Source: JADKIH01 sp031417555 (GTDB taxonomy: Bacteria; Bacteroidota; Bacteroidia; AKYH767-A; 2013-40CM-41-45). Taken from it: DNA of 64,000 nt. Shown in pieces: positions 1 through 8,866 of this stretch (position 1 is the first letter of the stretch; each line of letters opens with the position of its first letter). The notes beneath the pieces are model-generated. The model saw only the letters and a list, made by a program, of their open reading frames with translations, made no database searches and was not told the origin of the DNA. The translations under genes were made by a program, and so were the position numbers. The stretch lies in the NCBI GenBank assembly GCA_031417555.1, contig JANOVV010000065.1, positions 16,164 to 80,163 of the forward strand, read 5' to 3'.

Positions 1-1099
1 TAATTCCATTAATTATTTTTTGTGAAGCAAGATCATTGATTCCACATACAACAAGAGCTTTTCCGCGGTTTGCCCATAATTCAGCTGCCAGTTTTTCAAT
101 TACAGGAGCATTAACAGATGCAGACCCCGCTGACTTCATTCCTGCTTTTGATGCAATTGAATTATGCAAAGCGATAATATAAGAAAGCTGTTGAGATGGT
201 TTAATACCTGTACGAATATCAGCATTACTTCCTGTTACCGACAAAGCACTTTCAAACTGATAATGACGCGACATTTCTTTTCGGCCATTATTAAGTTTAC
301 GAGTCTCTGCATATTGAGCAGCGCATTCAATCGGTGAAATCCAATTGAGTAGAAAATCACAATCAAATCCTACAATAACATTTGCTTTATTAAACAAATA
401 AGAAGGAATTCCCTCTACTCCAAAACTATCCTTATTTGCCTGTATCATTGCTGCACAGGAAACAGAATCGTGTTGAATATGTTTAGTTGTAGGGTATTTT
501 GCAGTAAAATCAGAAATAACTTTTAATGTCGTCGGACTAACTACGGTAGATGAAAGAATTCGAATCTTTCCTCCGGCAGCTGCTATCGTAGATAATTTTT
601 CAGTTATCGCTTTATCAACTGTAGTCCAATCGGCTATATTATTATTCATAACCGGACCGCGTAATCGTGCATTATCATATAAAGAAAGAACAGATGCCTG
701 TACTCTTGCATTTATTTTTCCTTTTGAAATTGAGCTTAGCGAATTTCCTTCTATTTTTATCGGACGTCCTTCACGTGTTTTTACAACAATGCTTGCATAA
801 TCATAACCATCTGCATATGTTGATGCATAATAATTGGCTATTCCCGGAGTTATTTGTTCCGGACGAATCAGATAAGGAATCGTTTTATGAACGGGCGTTT
901 CGCAAGCCGCGAGAGAAGCAGCAGCAACACTAAATCCAAGAAACTTCAGAAAATCACGACGTGGAGTCAGACCTTCTTCTGTTTTTTTACTAATGACATC
1001 ATCGATAGGAATGTGTTCGAAAAATTCATTGTTTTTCAGACGCACGAATTCTGCATCGTTATGCAATTCATCTACACCTTTCCAGTATTTTTTTTCCAT
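1..1099 (-). CDS. actB: Alternative complex III subunit ActB (molybdopterin-oxidoreductase-like Fe-S protein), N-terminal part
   Basis: The start (ATG complement at 1097-1099) and 366 codons are inside the window; the C-terminus runs off the left edge. The translation opens with the short acidic 'YWKGVDELHND' leader typical of Bacteroidota TAT-variant molybdopterin oxidoreductases. It is followed at about residues 45-66 by a Tat-like segment (TPRRDFLKFLGF, then an Ala-rich stretch ending in Cys). The remainder resembles the catalytically empty molybdopterin-oxidoreductase domain of ActB; the Fe-S ferredoxin domain would lie beyond the edge. In alternative complex III ActB sits on the outer face of the inner membrane and helps pass electrons from quinol to cytochrome c or an oxidase. 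The actA gene lies directly upstream on the same strand, 74 bp away, which is the standard order and supports the call. Confidence 0.88.
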   Translation of the reverse strand, partial: MEKKYWKGVDELHNDAEFVRLKNNEFFEHIPIDDVISKKTEEGLTPRRDFLKFLGFSVAAASLAACETPVHKTIPYLIRPEQITPGIANYYASTYADGYDYASIVVKTREGRPIKIEGNSLSSISKGKINARVQASVLSLYDNARLRGPVMNNNIADWTTVDKAITEKLSTIAAAGGKIRILSSTVVSPTTLKVISDFTAKYPTTKHIQHDSVSCAAMIQANKDSFGVEGIPSYLFNKANVIVGFDCDFLLNWISPIECAAQYAETRKLNNGRKEMSRHYQFESALSVTGSNADIRTGIKPSQQLSYIIALHNSIASKAGMKSAGSASVNAPVIEKLAAELWANRGKALVVCGINDLASQKIINGI

Positions 1100-1173
1100 T
1101 GTAGGATATTGATGGTTTTTTTAAACCGGATATTTTTTATGCACGATATGTGCGATATATTTTATACTTCTTT

Positions 1174-2406
1174 TTAATAATGACAACGGGCACACTCTAA
1201 TCCTCCAATAGTTTCAACAGTAATTAGAGAATCCGACAAGCCTTTGTTTAGTAATTTTTTATGCATATCGTCATAATAACCATTTCCTACCATCTTAACA
1301 TTCGTCGTTCGATGACAATCAATACACCATTGCATAGTAAGAGGTGAATACTGCATAGCAACTGTCATACTATCCTGAACCTGACCATGACAAGTCTGAC
1401 ATTCAATTTTTCCAACTACGAAATGTTGGCTATGATTAAAGTATGCGAAGTCGGGAAGATTATGAACACGCACCCATTGAATTGGTTTTTGATTCGGACC
1501 ATACGTGCCTTTATCAGGATCGTAATCCAGAGCCTTATAAATTTTTGCAATTTCTGCAGTACCTGTTTCAGGACCTTTACGAACATACTTATGGCAATTC
1601 ATACAAACATTTGCAGATGGTATTCCTGCAACTTTTCCTCTTTCAGCACCGCTATGACAATAAACACATGAAATCTGCATTTCACCGGCATGAAGTTTAT
1701 GCGAGTAGGCAATTGGCTGATCCGGTGTATAGCCTTGAGAAATACCTATGGCCATTAAAGAATACCAGCCTTTAACACTACCGACGATAGTAAGGAAAAT
1801 TAAAATTACAGCTATAAGTTTTTTATTCTGTCGAATCCATTCACGATTACGTTTCTTATTTGAAATCGGAGCAGGCTCAGGTATTCCTTCTTTATGTCGA
1901 ACCGCTTTTGCTAGAGTTTCCTGAACACGTCGAAGTACACCACTTAATAAATACAAAACAACGGCTGCAGCTAATAGCCAAGGCCAAATTGGTTTTTCAT
2001 CAGCCGGTGCACTACCAGGAGGCGGAGGTGGCGGAGTTGCAGGAACTTTTACCTCTTCTGCTTTTACATAAGCAAGTATCGATTTGATTTCATCATCTTT
2101 CAGATTGAAAGATGTCATTGCAACTTTATTGTACTCGTTGAATAGCTTAACAGCATATTCATCGCCGCTTTTTATAACAGCTTGAGAATTCTTAATCCAT
2201 TTTAATAACCATTCTTCATTCCTCCGCTTTGAAATTCCCATCAATGCAGGTCCGATTACCTTTTCTTTTACTGCATGACATGATTTACAATTTGCATTAT
2301 ACAGAGCTTCGCCATCCTGAGCATTCGCCGAGGAAATTGAAAACAACGAAAGAAAAAATACGGTTAAAAGAAATGAAAAATACCTCTTTGTGTTCGGGTA
2401 ATCCAT
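1174..2406 (-). CDS. actA: Alternative complex III subunit ActA, multiheme cytochrome c with an extra N-terminal monoheme domain
   Basis: This 410-residue membrane-bound cytochrome carries six CxxCH haem sites: CKSCH at 40-44, then CVYCH (247), CMNCH (268), CQTCH (336), CIDCH (361) and CARCH (405). A signal-like hydrophobic segment lies at about 10-29 and membrane segments at about 141-157 and 197-215. Residues 30-118 look like a class I monohaem cytochrome c with M97 as a possible axial ligand, then comes a proline run (about 122-134). The C-terminal half is the pentahaem ActA domain. ActA transfers electrons within alternative complex III, the quinol oxidase that replaces bc1 in many Bacteroidota. 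The neighbouring actB supports this. The N-terminal monohaem domain is additional to the five-haem core. Confidence 0.92.
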   Translation of the reverse strand: MDYPNTKRYFSFLLTVFFLSLFSISSANAQDGEALYNANCKSCHAVKEKVIGPALMGISKRRNEEWLLKWIKNSQAVIKSGDEYAVKLFNEYNKVAMTSFNLKDDEIKSILAYVKAEEVKVPATPPPPPPGSAPADEKPIWPWLLAAAVVLYLLSGVLRRVQETLAKAVRHKEGIPEPAPISNKKRNREWIRQNKKLIAVILIFLTIVGSVKGWYSLMAIGISQGYTPDQPIAYSHKLHAGEMQISCVYCHSGAERGKVAGIPSANVCMNCHKYVRKGPETGTAEIAKIYKALDYDPDKGTYGPNQKPIQWVRVHNLPDFAYFNHSQHFVVGKIECQTCHGQVQDSMTVAMQYSPLTMQWCIDCHRTTNVKMVGNGYYDDMHKKLLNKGLSDSLITVETIGGLECARCHY

Positions 2407-2763
2407 AGTATTTTTTTAGTCCACTAAATATTAACTTTCAAAACATCCAACCATCTTAATTAATAGGTCATTAAAATGTAAAGGGGTTTGAACGGGTGCA
2501 AATTTATCAGAAACAAGCTTTCCCGAAAGTTTTTTTGAAAATTTTTTTAAAAAAACAATTGTATAAACTTTTGAAATTAAATAAATCTATAATTAATTGT
2601 ACAACCAAAGTTTTTGATAAGATAAACCCCCTTCACAAATACCTAACAAGGAACCTTTTAAAGTAAATTTCACCTTTAAAAAAATTTCACCCCTCATTAC
2701 TGATAATTGAATCCTCCCATTACCCGATACCAGATACTCGATACCCGATACTCATTTCCGATA
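2407..2763. other. Intergenic stretch, AT-rich, containing a short 'cccgatac' repeat
   Basis: No gene is visible in these 357 bases. The left half is upstream of actA and may carry its promoter, but I see no clear TAnnTTTG element on the minus strand. The right end holds the imperfect tandem 'cccgatac' repeat annotated separately. The rest is A/T-rich without obvious structure. Confidence 0.6.
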
Positions 2764-2764
2764 C
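2722..2764. repeat. Imperfect tandem 'cccgatac' intergenic repeat, copy 1
   Basis: The stretch consists of four or five degenerate units of cccgatac/ctcgatac in a row. A very similar stretch occurs in inverted orientation at 47500-47530. Both copies are intergenic and next to the end or start of a gene. Seen directly in sequence; no function is known to me. Confidence 0.6.
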
Positions 2765-3510
2765 TAAAAAACCCAATACAACACCGGTTTGCTTGGACTT
2801 GCATCATTATCAAAGCTTGCAATCTGAAGATTGAGCAAATAATTTCCATCTTTTATTTCGTCTTGCACATATATCAATTCACTGATAGTGCAATCAATTC
2901 TTGGTGATTCAGGATAATTCCAGAATGCATGATGCGCCAACAATTTTCCGCTATCTTCTTCTTTATCAATACTTGGCAAATCCAATAACAAATGTTTTAC
3001 ATGTAATGTTCTCAAGTAGTTCGCCGCACTCTCTTCCATATATGGCGGATTGGATCCTGAATAGTGGGCATTTATTTTTTTAATATTATTTGGTAATGTT
3101 CTGATTATTAAAGCTTCCGGACATTTTCCATTTAATATTTCTTCGAGATGACTTTTTTTAATAATCATGTCTAAGCCTTCGATCTCCGGCGTCACAGTAA
3201 TTAATTGGGCTTCGAAGAAAAACCGGGTGAGACATTTATAAATTGGATACTTTTCGGAAGAAATATGTCCAACAGTTTCAGTATGAGTTCCATTACCATG
3301 TGGATTTATTGTTATCGTAAAAACATTGCAAGAACCACCCTGATTTACATCGCCAATAAAATTTCCTGATTTAAAAGGTTCAATTTTAATCGGTGGAATT
3401 TGAAATGCATTTACATTATCCTCGCCTGCTCTTATAGGAATAGATAAATCCAATGGCTTAGACAAATCAACAGAAAAGTTTTTTTGATCAATACGAATTG
3501 AAGCTATCAT
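2764..3510 (-). CDS. Cyclase-family (kynurenine-formamidase-like) metal-dependent hydrolase
   Basis: This 248-residue protein has the hallmark of the cyclase/kynurenine formamidase superfamily: GNGTHTETVGH at about 72-82. It corresponds to the family HxGTHxDxPxH metal-binding motif, with Glu in place of the usual Asp and no Pro. Family members are soluble Mn/Zn hydrolases acting on N-formylkynurenine, isatin or cyclic amides. The substrate cannot be told from sequence, and no tryptophan-catabolism neighbours are present. It is followed 20 bp downstream by the VIT-family gene on the same strand, so the two may be co-transcribed. The ATG start gives a normal N-terminus and a length close to the family's usual 200-260 residues. 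Confidence 0.75.
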   Translation of the reverse strand: MIASIRIDQKNFSVDLSKPLDLSIPIRAGEDNVNAFQIPPIKIEPFKSGNFIGDVNQGGSCNVFTITINPHGNGTHTETVGHISSEKYPIYKCLTRFFFEAQLITVTPEIEGLDMIIKKSHLEEILNGKCPEALIIRTLPNNIKKINAHYSGSNPPYMEESAANYLRTLHVKHLLLDLPSIDKEEDSGKLLAHHAFWNYPESPRIDCTISELIYVQDEIKDGNYLLNLQIASFDNDASPSKPVLYWVF

Positions 3511-3530
3511 AGTTTAAAACTAATCAATAC

Positions 3531-4235
3531 TTATAAGGTAAATAAACTAGCAAAAAAGTATGCTGCAGCTCCCGCTAATACTCCAATCATCGTTGTCCTC
3601 AATGCTCCTTTAATTGGATTCTGGCCTGTAACCTTACTTTTAAAATACCCAAAAAATAAGAGACAAAACACGGTTATGATTGCTGAATATAAAAGTCCCT
3701 TTTCCGGCGTTTCAGTAAAAATATAAGCCGAAAGAGGTACAATCCCTCCAACTATATAAGCCAACCCAATATTACGGGCACTTTGTCGTGCCCGGTTAAT
3801 GTCAGGTTTATCAAGTCCTAGTTCAAAACGCATCATGAAATCTACCCATTTATCACGATCCTTTTCCATTTCATTCATAATGATTTCTTGAGATTCTCCG
3901 GATAAACCATAGCCTGCAAAAATTTCTTTTACCTCTCTTCGCTCAGTCTCATAATGCGTTTCAATCTCTTTATACTCTCTCTTTAATTCTGAATCATAAT
4001 GTTCAATTTCAGTCTTTCCTGCCAGGTATCCTCCTAATCCCATTGCGATAGAACCGGCAATAATTTCTGCAAGACCTGCAGTTACTATTATTGTATTGGT
4101 ATTTACAACACTACTTAACCCTGCTGCAAGCGCAAAAGGAACAGTCAAACCATCAGACATGCCAATAACTATATCCCGGATAGTGTCTGACTGCCGAAAA
4201 TGTTCTTCATGATGATGATCCGTTGGTCCGTGCAT
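3531..4235 (-). CDS. VIT1/CCC1-family iron/manganese transporter
   Basis: This 234-residue membrane protein matches the VIT/CCC1 family. It begins with a His/Glu-rich cytoplasmic stretch (DHHHEEHF) and the conserved 'IRDIVIGMSDGLTVPFALAAGLS' first membrane segment with the DG pair. A charged amphipathic helix follows (about 80-150, many Glu/Lys) of the kind that binds metal in plant VIT1. Three hydrophobic segments lie in the C-terminal third. Family members move Fe2+ or Mn2+ out of the cytoplasm. The gene lies between a cyclase-family gene and a cysteine desulfurase on the same strand. A role in iron homeostasis beside Fe-S assembly is plausible but only inferred. Confidence 0.85.
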   Translation of the reverse strand: MHGPTDHHHEEHFRQSDTIRDIVIGMSDGLTVPFALAAGLSSVVNTNTIIVTAGLAEIIAGSIAMGLGGYLAGKTEIEHYDSELKREYKEIETHYETERREVKEIFAGYGLSGESQEIIMNEMEKDRDKWVDFMMRFELGLDKPDINRARQSARNIGLAYIVGGIVPLSAYIFTETPEKGLLYSAIITVFCLLFFGYFKSKVTGQNPIKGALRTTMIGVLAGAAAYFFASLFTL

Positions 4236-4324
4236 ATTTATTATTTATAAATCGTATGACAAAGGAAAGCAATTTGCAGATGATGTCTTCTTTATTTGAA
4301 AATTCTATTTTAATAGAACTTAAC

Positions 4325-5470
4325 TCAAGCGTTATAATTTTTAATATCTGATATCCCGATTATTTTATTTACAACATAATTAATTTCATCTTCAGTAGTA
4401 AATCTTCCTAATGAAAACCTGATTGAAGAAAAAGCATCATCATTACTTAATCCCATTGATAATAGAACATGCGATGGTTCCGGCAATGCTGATGTACATG
4501 CGCTTCCGGTTGCCAGAGCGATTTCGGGCATTAAAAGTAAAAGTTTCTCTGCTTTCAATCCTTTAAAACATAAATTGGATGTATTCGGAAGTCTGTTTTT
4601 AATACTTCCGTTAATAAAAACTTTTCCATTTTCTGTGAGCCTCTGTTCAAGTACTGTTCTTAAATAAGAAAGACGAGAAGAATCTTCCCAATAACTTTCT
4701 CCTGCAAGTTCACAGGCTTTACCTAATCCAACAATACCGGGAACATTTAATGTCCCGCTTCGAAGATTTTTTTCATGACCTCCGCCATCAATCTGACCTA
4801 TAAGAGTAACACGCGGATTTTTTCTTCTAATATATAACGCACCAATTCCTTTGGGTCCATAAATTTTATGTGCTGAAAGACACAGAAGATCAGCATTCAA
4901 TTCATTCACATCCGTTCTTATTTTACCGCATGCCTGTGTTGCATCTGTAAACAATAAAGTTCCCTTTTTGTGAGCGATATCTGCAATTTCTTTTATTGGC
5001 TGAATGACTCCAGTTTCATTATTTGCGAGCATAACACAAACAAGAATTGTATCGGGGCGAATTGAAGAATCTAACTTTATTAGATCAATCGTCCCATCTT
5101 TAAATACAGGCAACACTGTAATTTCAAAACCTTGCTTTTCGAGATGCTTGCAAGTATCAAGTACCGCTTTATGTTCGCTTGAAACAGTAATTATATGTTT
5201 CCCTTTAGAACTATAGGCCTCTGCAACTCCTTTGATACCGAGATTTATTGCTTCCGTAGCCCCTGATGTAAAAACAATTTCGCTTTCACCACAATTTAAA
5301 AAATCAGAAACTTGTTTTCTTGCATTCTTAACAGCCTCTTCTGCCAACCAACCATACGAATGAGTTTTACTTGCCGCATTACCGAATTTATCAGTAAAAA
5401 AAGGAATCATGTTTTCAAGAACACGTTTATCTACCGGCGTAGTTGAATTGTAATCGAGGTAGATATTCAT
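4325..5470 (-). CDS. Cysteine desulfurase (NifS/IscS-like)
   Basis: This PLP enzyme of 381 residues takes sulfur from cysteine for Fe-S clusters and tRNA thiolation. The start MNIYLDYNSTTPVD is the classic N-terminus of group I NifS/IscS proteins. The PLP lysine lies in LSAHKIYGPKG (about 200-210). The persulfide-forming cysteine lies in the loop ATGSACTSALPEPSHVL near residue 325. Length matches the family (about 380-400). No iscU or scaffold gene is adjacent; the NifU-like and Mrp-like genes near 14-15 kb could be users of the sulfur. The ATG start is preceded by an AT-rich spacer with a short cgttaat repeat. Confidence 0.93.
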   Translation of the reverse strand: MNIYLDYNSTTPVDKRVLENMIPFFTDKFGNAASKTHSYGWLAEEAVKNARKQVSDFLNCGESEIVFTSGATEAINLGIKGVAEAYSSKGKHIITVSSEHKAVLDTCKHLEKQGFEITVLPVFKDGTIDLIKLDSSIRPDTILVCVMLANNETGVIQPIKEIADIAHKKGTLLFTDATQACGKIRTDVNELNADLLCLSAHKIYGPKGIGALYIRRKNPRVTLIGQIDGGGHEKNLRSGTLNVPGIVGLGKACELAGESYWEDSSRLSYLRTVLEQRLTENGKVFINGSIKNRLPNTSNLCFKGLKAEKLLLLMPEIALATGSACTSALPEPSHVLLSMGLSNDDAFSSIRFSLGRFTTEDEINYVVNKIIGISDIKNYNA

Positions 5471-5489
5471 TGTGGGAAGTTGGTTATTT

Positions 5490-5523
5490 GTTAATAGTAA
5501 ATCGTTAATCGTTAATCGTTAAA
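5490..5523. repeat. Short tandem repeat of cgttaat
   Basis: About three consecutive copies of the heptamer cgttaat/atcgtta lie between the panC stop and the cysteine desulfurase start. It is a simple intergenic repeat with no assigned role. Confidence 0.55.
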
Positions 5524-5595
5524 ATAATTGTTTTGACCATTTTATTTTAATTGTTTTAAGGCATTCGTTTTTCTTTATAATTACCATTAACCACT

Positions 5596-6444
5596 TCACG
5601 ACAATTGTATGTTATCAATCAATCTGATATCCTCACAATAAACGGCGGCAAAACATCGGAAGTGTTTTTTAGGATTCCAATCATTTATCGGCTGCAATGA
5701 TTCTTCTTCCGAAATTTCTACATATTCTACTTTTAATTTTCCGGAAGATTCAATCATTTCAATTGCTCTTTCTTTTATATCAGCAGGGTTAAATTTTTTC
5801 CAGTTTTCTTTTACATAAAATAATGTCTTAGAAATCTCTACAGCATCCTGCAACCCTTTTTTGGAAAGTTTCAGATTTCTGGAACTCATTGCCAATCCGC
5901 TTTTTTCTCTTACAGTCGGACAAGCAATAATTTCAACCGGGAAATGAATTTTATTGACCATTAAACGAATGACTGCCAACTGCTGAAAATCTTTTTCACC
6001 AAAATAGGCTTTTTGCGGTTTAACTATTTCAAATAATTTTGAAACTATTTGCACAACTCCATCAAAATGACCGGGACGATGAATCCCTTCCATCACATCC
6101 GCAATCTGACCTAACTCTAAAACATTTTTCTTAATAGTATCAGGATTATATATTTCCTCCACAATTGGAGAGAAAATAATATCGACATTATTTTCTCTCA
6201 ACATTTTTTCATCCTCTTTGGGTGTTCGGGGATAATTTTTTAAATCTTCAGGATTATTAAATTGAGTTGGGTTAACGAATATGCTAACAACTACAATGTC
6301 ATTTTCTTTTTTTGCTCTATTTACAAGAGATATATGACCCTCATGCAAGGCTCCCATCGTTGGAACAAAGCCGATTTTCTTTTTCTGGCTTCTATATTTT
6401 TCTAAATAAACCGACAATTCACTGATTTTATTAATTATTAGCAT
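5596..6444 (-). CDS. panC: Pantoate--beta-alanine ligase (PanC)
   Basis: PanC makes pantothenate from pantoate, beta-alanine and ATP, the last step before coenzyme A synthesis proper. The 282-residue protein has all the family marks. These are the nucleotide-binding GFVPTMGALHEGHISLV (HxGH motif) at about 25-41, the FVNPTQF strand, the conserved YFGEKDFQQL (about 160), and the KMSKS-like AMSSRN loop near residue 190. Length is typical (about 280). The gene is divergent from the glycogen-synthase-like gene at 6644; this pairing of panC with a truncated glgA-like gene, DUF4270 and glmS is a recurrent Bacteroidota arrangement. The ATG start places the TMGALHEGH motif at the usual distance from the N-terminus. 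Confidence 0.96.
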   Translation of the reverse strand: MLIINKISELSVYLEKYRSQKKKIGFVPTMGALHEGHISLVNRAKKENDIVVVSIFVNPTQFNNPEDLKNYPRTPKEDEKMLRENNVDIIFSPIVEEIYNPDTIKKNVLELGQIADVMEGIHRPGHFDGVVQIVSKLFEIVKPQKAYFGEKDFQQLAVIRLMVNKIHFPVEIIACPTVREKSGLAMSSRNLKLSKKGLQDAVEISKTLFYVKENWKKFNPADIKERAIEMIESSGKLKVEYVEISEEESLQPINDWNPKKHFRCFAAVYCEDIRLIDNIQLS

Positions 6445-6607
6445 TTTATGTTCGTTTAAAATGGTATTATTTGGATTAGTTGATATTATACGCTTGAATT
6501 CTAATTATCAATGCATTACATCAATAATAATTGCAAAAATGAATAAATAAACCCGCTTTTTCGTTCCTTCAGTCAATATAAGGCTTGAAGGACTGCCTCA
6601 AAAAGCT

Positions 6608-6615
6608 TATCTTTG
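6608..6615 (+). promoter_or_regulatory. Bacteroidota -7 promoter element TATCTTTG
   Basis: TATCTTTG fits the Bacteroidota sigma-A -7 consensus TAnnTTTG. A TTG lies about 21 bases upstream, at a plausible -33 distance. The ATG of the glycogen-synthase-like gene is 28 bases downstream, leaving a short leader. Confidence 0.5.
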
Positions 6616-6643
6616 CGTCAAATTTATAAATCCAACCTCAAGA

Positions 6644-7480
6644 ATGAAGAAAGCAAAAGTTTTATTTGTTTCCCAGGAAATTACACCCTTCCTTGAGTTG
6701 ACAGAAATATCAAAAATCGCCCGTCATCTACCACAGGGGATTCAAGAGAGAGGGAAAGAAATCCGGACTTTCATGCCACGTTTCGGTTTGATTAATGAGA
6801 GACGCAATCAATTACACGAAGTAATTCGCTTATCCGGTATGAATCTTATCATCGACGATTCTGATCATCCATTGATTATTAAAGTTGCTTCTATTCAAAG
6901 TGCCAGAATGCAAGTATACTTTATAGATAATGAAGAATATTTTCAGCGTAAATCGGTTTTTCGTGATGCCAAGAAAAAATTTCATAAAGACAACGAAGAC
7001 AGAATGGTGTTTTTCTGTCGCGGAGTTCTCGAAACCGTTAAAAAACTAGGCTGGGCTCCTGATGTTATTCATTGCCACGGCTGGATGACTTCTTTAATTC
7101 CTTTCTTCGTGAAAACTGGATATAAAGATGATCCTATGTTTAAGAATAGCCGTGTCGTTTATTCTTCTTATTCTCAGGAATTTGAAGAAACAATGTCTCC
7201 AAATCTCGTTAAAAAAATGAAAATGGATGGCGTTACAGCTGACGATCTTAAACTTTACAAAGATCCTACAATGGTTAATATAGACATCGCAGCTATGAAA
7301 TGGTGTGATGGAATTGTAAAAGGAAATGACGAGAAAAATGCTGCAGTAGATGCTTTTCTAAAAAAAGCCAATAAACCCGTTTTACAATTTCAAACATTTG
7401 AAGACGATAACGGTTTTGTTTCTGCTTGCTCCGATTTCTATGATGAACTCCTCGAACAAGAACCTGTACTTACTAATTAA
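6644..7480 (+). CDS. Glycogen/starch synthase-like protein, N-terminal GT5 domain only
   Basis: The 278-residue protein resembles the first (ADP-glucose-side) Rossmann domain of GT5 glycogen synthases, with KVLFVSQEITPF at the N-terminus and the DVIHCHGWMTSLIP segment near 142-156. Full glycogen synthases run to about 470-490 residues, so the entire C-terminal GT-B domain is missing. The catalytic KxGGL loop expected near the N-terminus is replaced by LTEISKIARHLP. It therefore probably cannot make glycogen. The same half-length protein is known beside panC, DUF4270 and glmS in Bacteroidota, so this is a stable family and not a fresh truncation. Its role is unknown. Start chosen at ATG 6644, with a promoter-like element just upstream. 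Confidence 0.78.
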   Translation: MKKAKVLFVSQEITPFLELTEISKIARHLPQGIQERGKEIRTFMPRFGLINERRNQLHEVIRLSGMNLIIDDSDHPLIIKVASIQSARMQVYFIDNEEYFQRKSVFRDAKKKFHKDNEDRMVFFCRGVLETVKKLGWAPDVIHCHGWMTSLIPFFVKTGYKDDPMFKNSRVVYSSYSQEFEETMSPNLVKKMKMDGVTADDLKLYKDPTMVNIDIAAMKWCDGIVKGNDEKNAAVDAFLKKANKPVLQFQTFEDDNGFVSACSDFYDELLEQEPVLTN

Positions 7481-7523
7481 GAATGAACAATTTTTTCCGG
7501 TTCTCCCCATTGCCGGTTAGGTT

Positions 7524-8855
7524 TTGAAAGAAATAAATCAAGTTTTTAGTTTATTTAAAAAAAGGATTTCCTCCATAATTGTTTGGAAGAAATCCTTTTT
7601 AATACTACTCTTATCTTCATTCATCGTATTTATCGCCGGCGGATGTAAAGACGAAGATGAGCTTGGTACATCTTTACTCCCCACCGCTGATCAACTTTAC
7701 ACTTCTTTTAACGACACTTCAACTGTAAATTCTTCCACACAAACGGAAGATTCCCTTCGTACAGATGAATTATCCTATCAATTGCTCGGAAGCGACGACG
7801 ATCCGGTTTTTGGTGTTAGCGTGGCATCAGTTTATACCAGTGTTAACCTGGAAGGTACGCCAACATTCGGCTTTCAGCCTGTCGCAGATTCTTTAATTCT
7901 TATTCTTGCATATGCAGGATATTACGGTGATACATCCGGTTCTCAAACTTTAAACGTCTATAACTTAACAGAAGATATTCATATCGACAGTTCATACTAT
8001 TCATCAAAAATTTTTACAAACGATCCAACCGCTATTGGATCTCTTGTTTATACTCCTCGTCCAAAAACAAAAGTCGTTGTGGGTTCTGATACACTTTCTC
8101 CTCATTTACGGATTACTTTAAGCAAAACTTTGGCCGACAGCATTGTAGCATTAAATGGCAAAACCGAACTTTCTTCCAATGCGAATTGGCTGGCTTATTT
8201 TAAGGGCCTTTACCTTGCCTCTTTGCCTGTCAATTCACCCGGAGCCATATCGTATTTCAACTTTTTCAGCTCTAAACTCACGCTTTATTTTCATGATACG
8301 TCGTTAATTAGTAAAAATTATAATTTTTCCCTTGCAGGTGCCCGAATTAATAATTTTACGCATAATTATATGGGAACTCCAGTCGGTAATCAGCTGGCTG
8401 ATTCATCAATTGGTGATTCTGTTAATTACATTCAGGCAATGGCCGGGGTAAAAACAAAAATTTCGTTCCCATTTCTGAAACATTTTCTTGACTCTGGCAG
8501 TATTCTATTAAACAGAGCGGAATTAAAGATTACCACGGGCGAATTAATTCTCCCGTACAATCCTCCCTCTAAAATATTTCTTGTCACAAAAAACGAAAGC
8601 GGCGAAATGGTTTTTCCAATTGATTATTTTGAATCAGCCGATTTGTACGGTGGAAATCTGAATACAACCTCTGATGGATATACATTTAATATTGCCCGTC
8701 ATCTTCAAAGATATCTCAATGGCACTATCAGCAATACCGATTTCTACCTTATTATTTCCGGAAGCGGCGTCGAAGCTAACAGAGCTATTATTAAAAGCGG
8801 TAGTAATTCAAATACAAAAATGAAACTTTCTCTTTTCTATACTAAACTGTACTAA
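7524..8855 (+). CDS. DUF4270 family lipoprotein
   Basis: This 443-residue predicted outer-membrane or surface lipoprotein has a long hydrophobic signal segment ending in a lipobox (IAGGC, Cys at about 41). The sequence DELGTSLLPTADQL after the Cys is characteristic of DUF4270 proteins of Bacteroidota. The body is Ser/Thr-rich and beta-strand-like, with recurring LSPHLRI and NLY-type strands as in the family. The best start in this frame is TTG at 7524; no ATG precedes the signal sequence. The gene lies 43 bp after the glgA-like gene and 11 bp before glmS, so the three probably form one transcript. No molecular function has been established for DUF4270. Confidence 0.82.
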   Translation: MKEINQVFSLFKKRISSIIVWKKSFLILLLSSFIVFIAGGCKDEDELGTSLLPTADQLYTSFNDTSTVNSSTQTEDSLRTDELSYQLLGSDDDPVFGVSVASVYTSVNLEGTPTFGFQPVADSLILILAYAGYYGDTSGSQTLNVYNLTEDIHIDSSYYSSKIFTNDPTAIGSLVYTPRPKTKVVVGSDTLSPHLRITLSKTLADSIVALNGKTELSSNANWLAYFKGLYLASLPVNSPGAISYFNFFSSKLTLYFHDTSLISKNYNFSLAGARINNFTHNYMGTPVGNQLADSSIGDSVNYIQAMAGVKTKISFPFLKHFLDSGSILLNRAELKITTGELILPYNPPSKIFLVTKNESGEMVFPIDYFESADLYGGNLNTTSDGYTFNIARHLQRYLNGTISNTDFYLIISGSGVEANRAIIKSGSNSNTKMKLSLFYTKLY

Positions 8856-8866
8856 TAATAAAGATC

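Noticed and set aside
667..1177. Two plus-strand open frames opposite the actB start
   Set aside because: They are antisense to a well-supported gene with a clear Tat-like N-terminus, and their translations are low-complexity.
1387..2087. Three overlapping plus-strand open frames
   Set aside because: They lie antisense to actA, whose six haem motifs fix the coding strand.
5490..5523. cgttaat heptamers considered as protein-binding iterons of an origin
   Set aside because: Only three units, no DnaA box cluster or initiator gene nearby.
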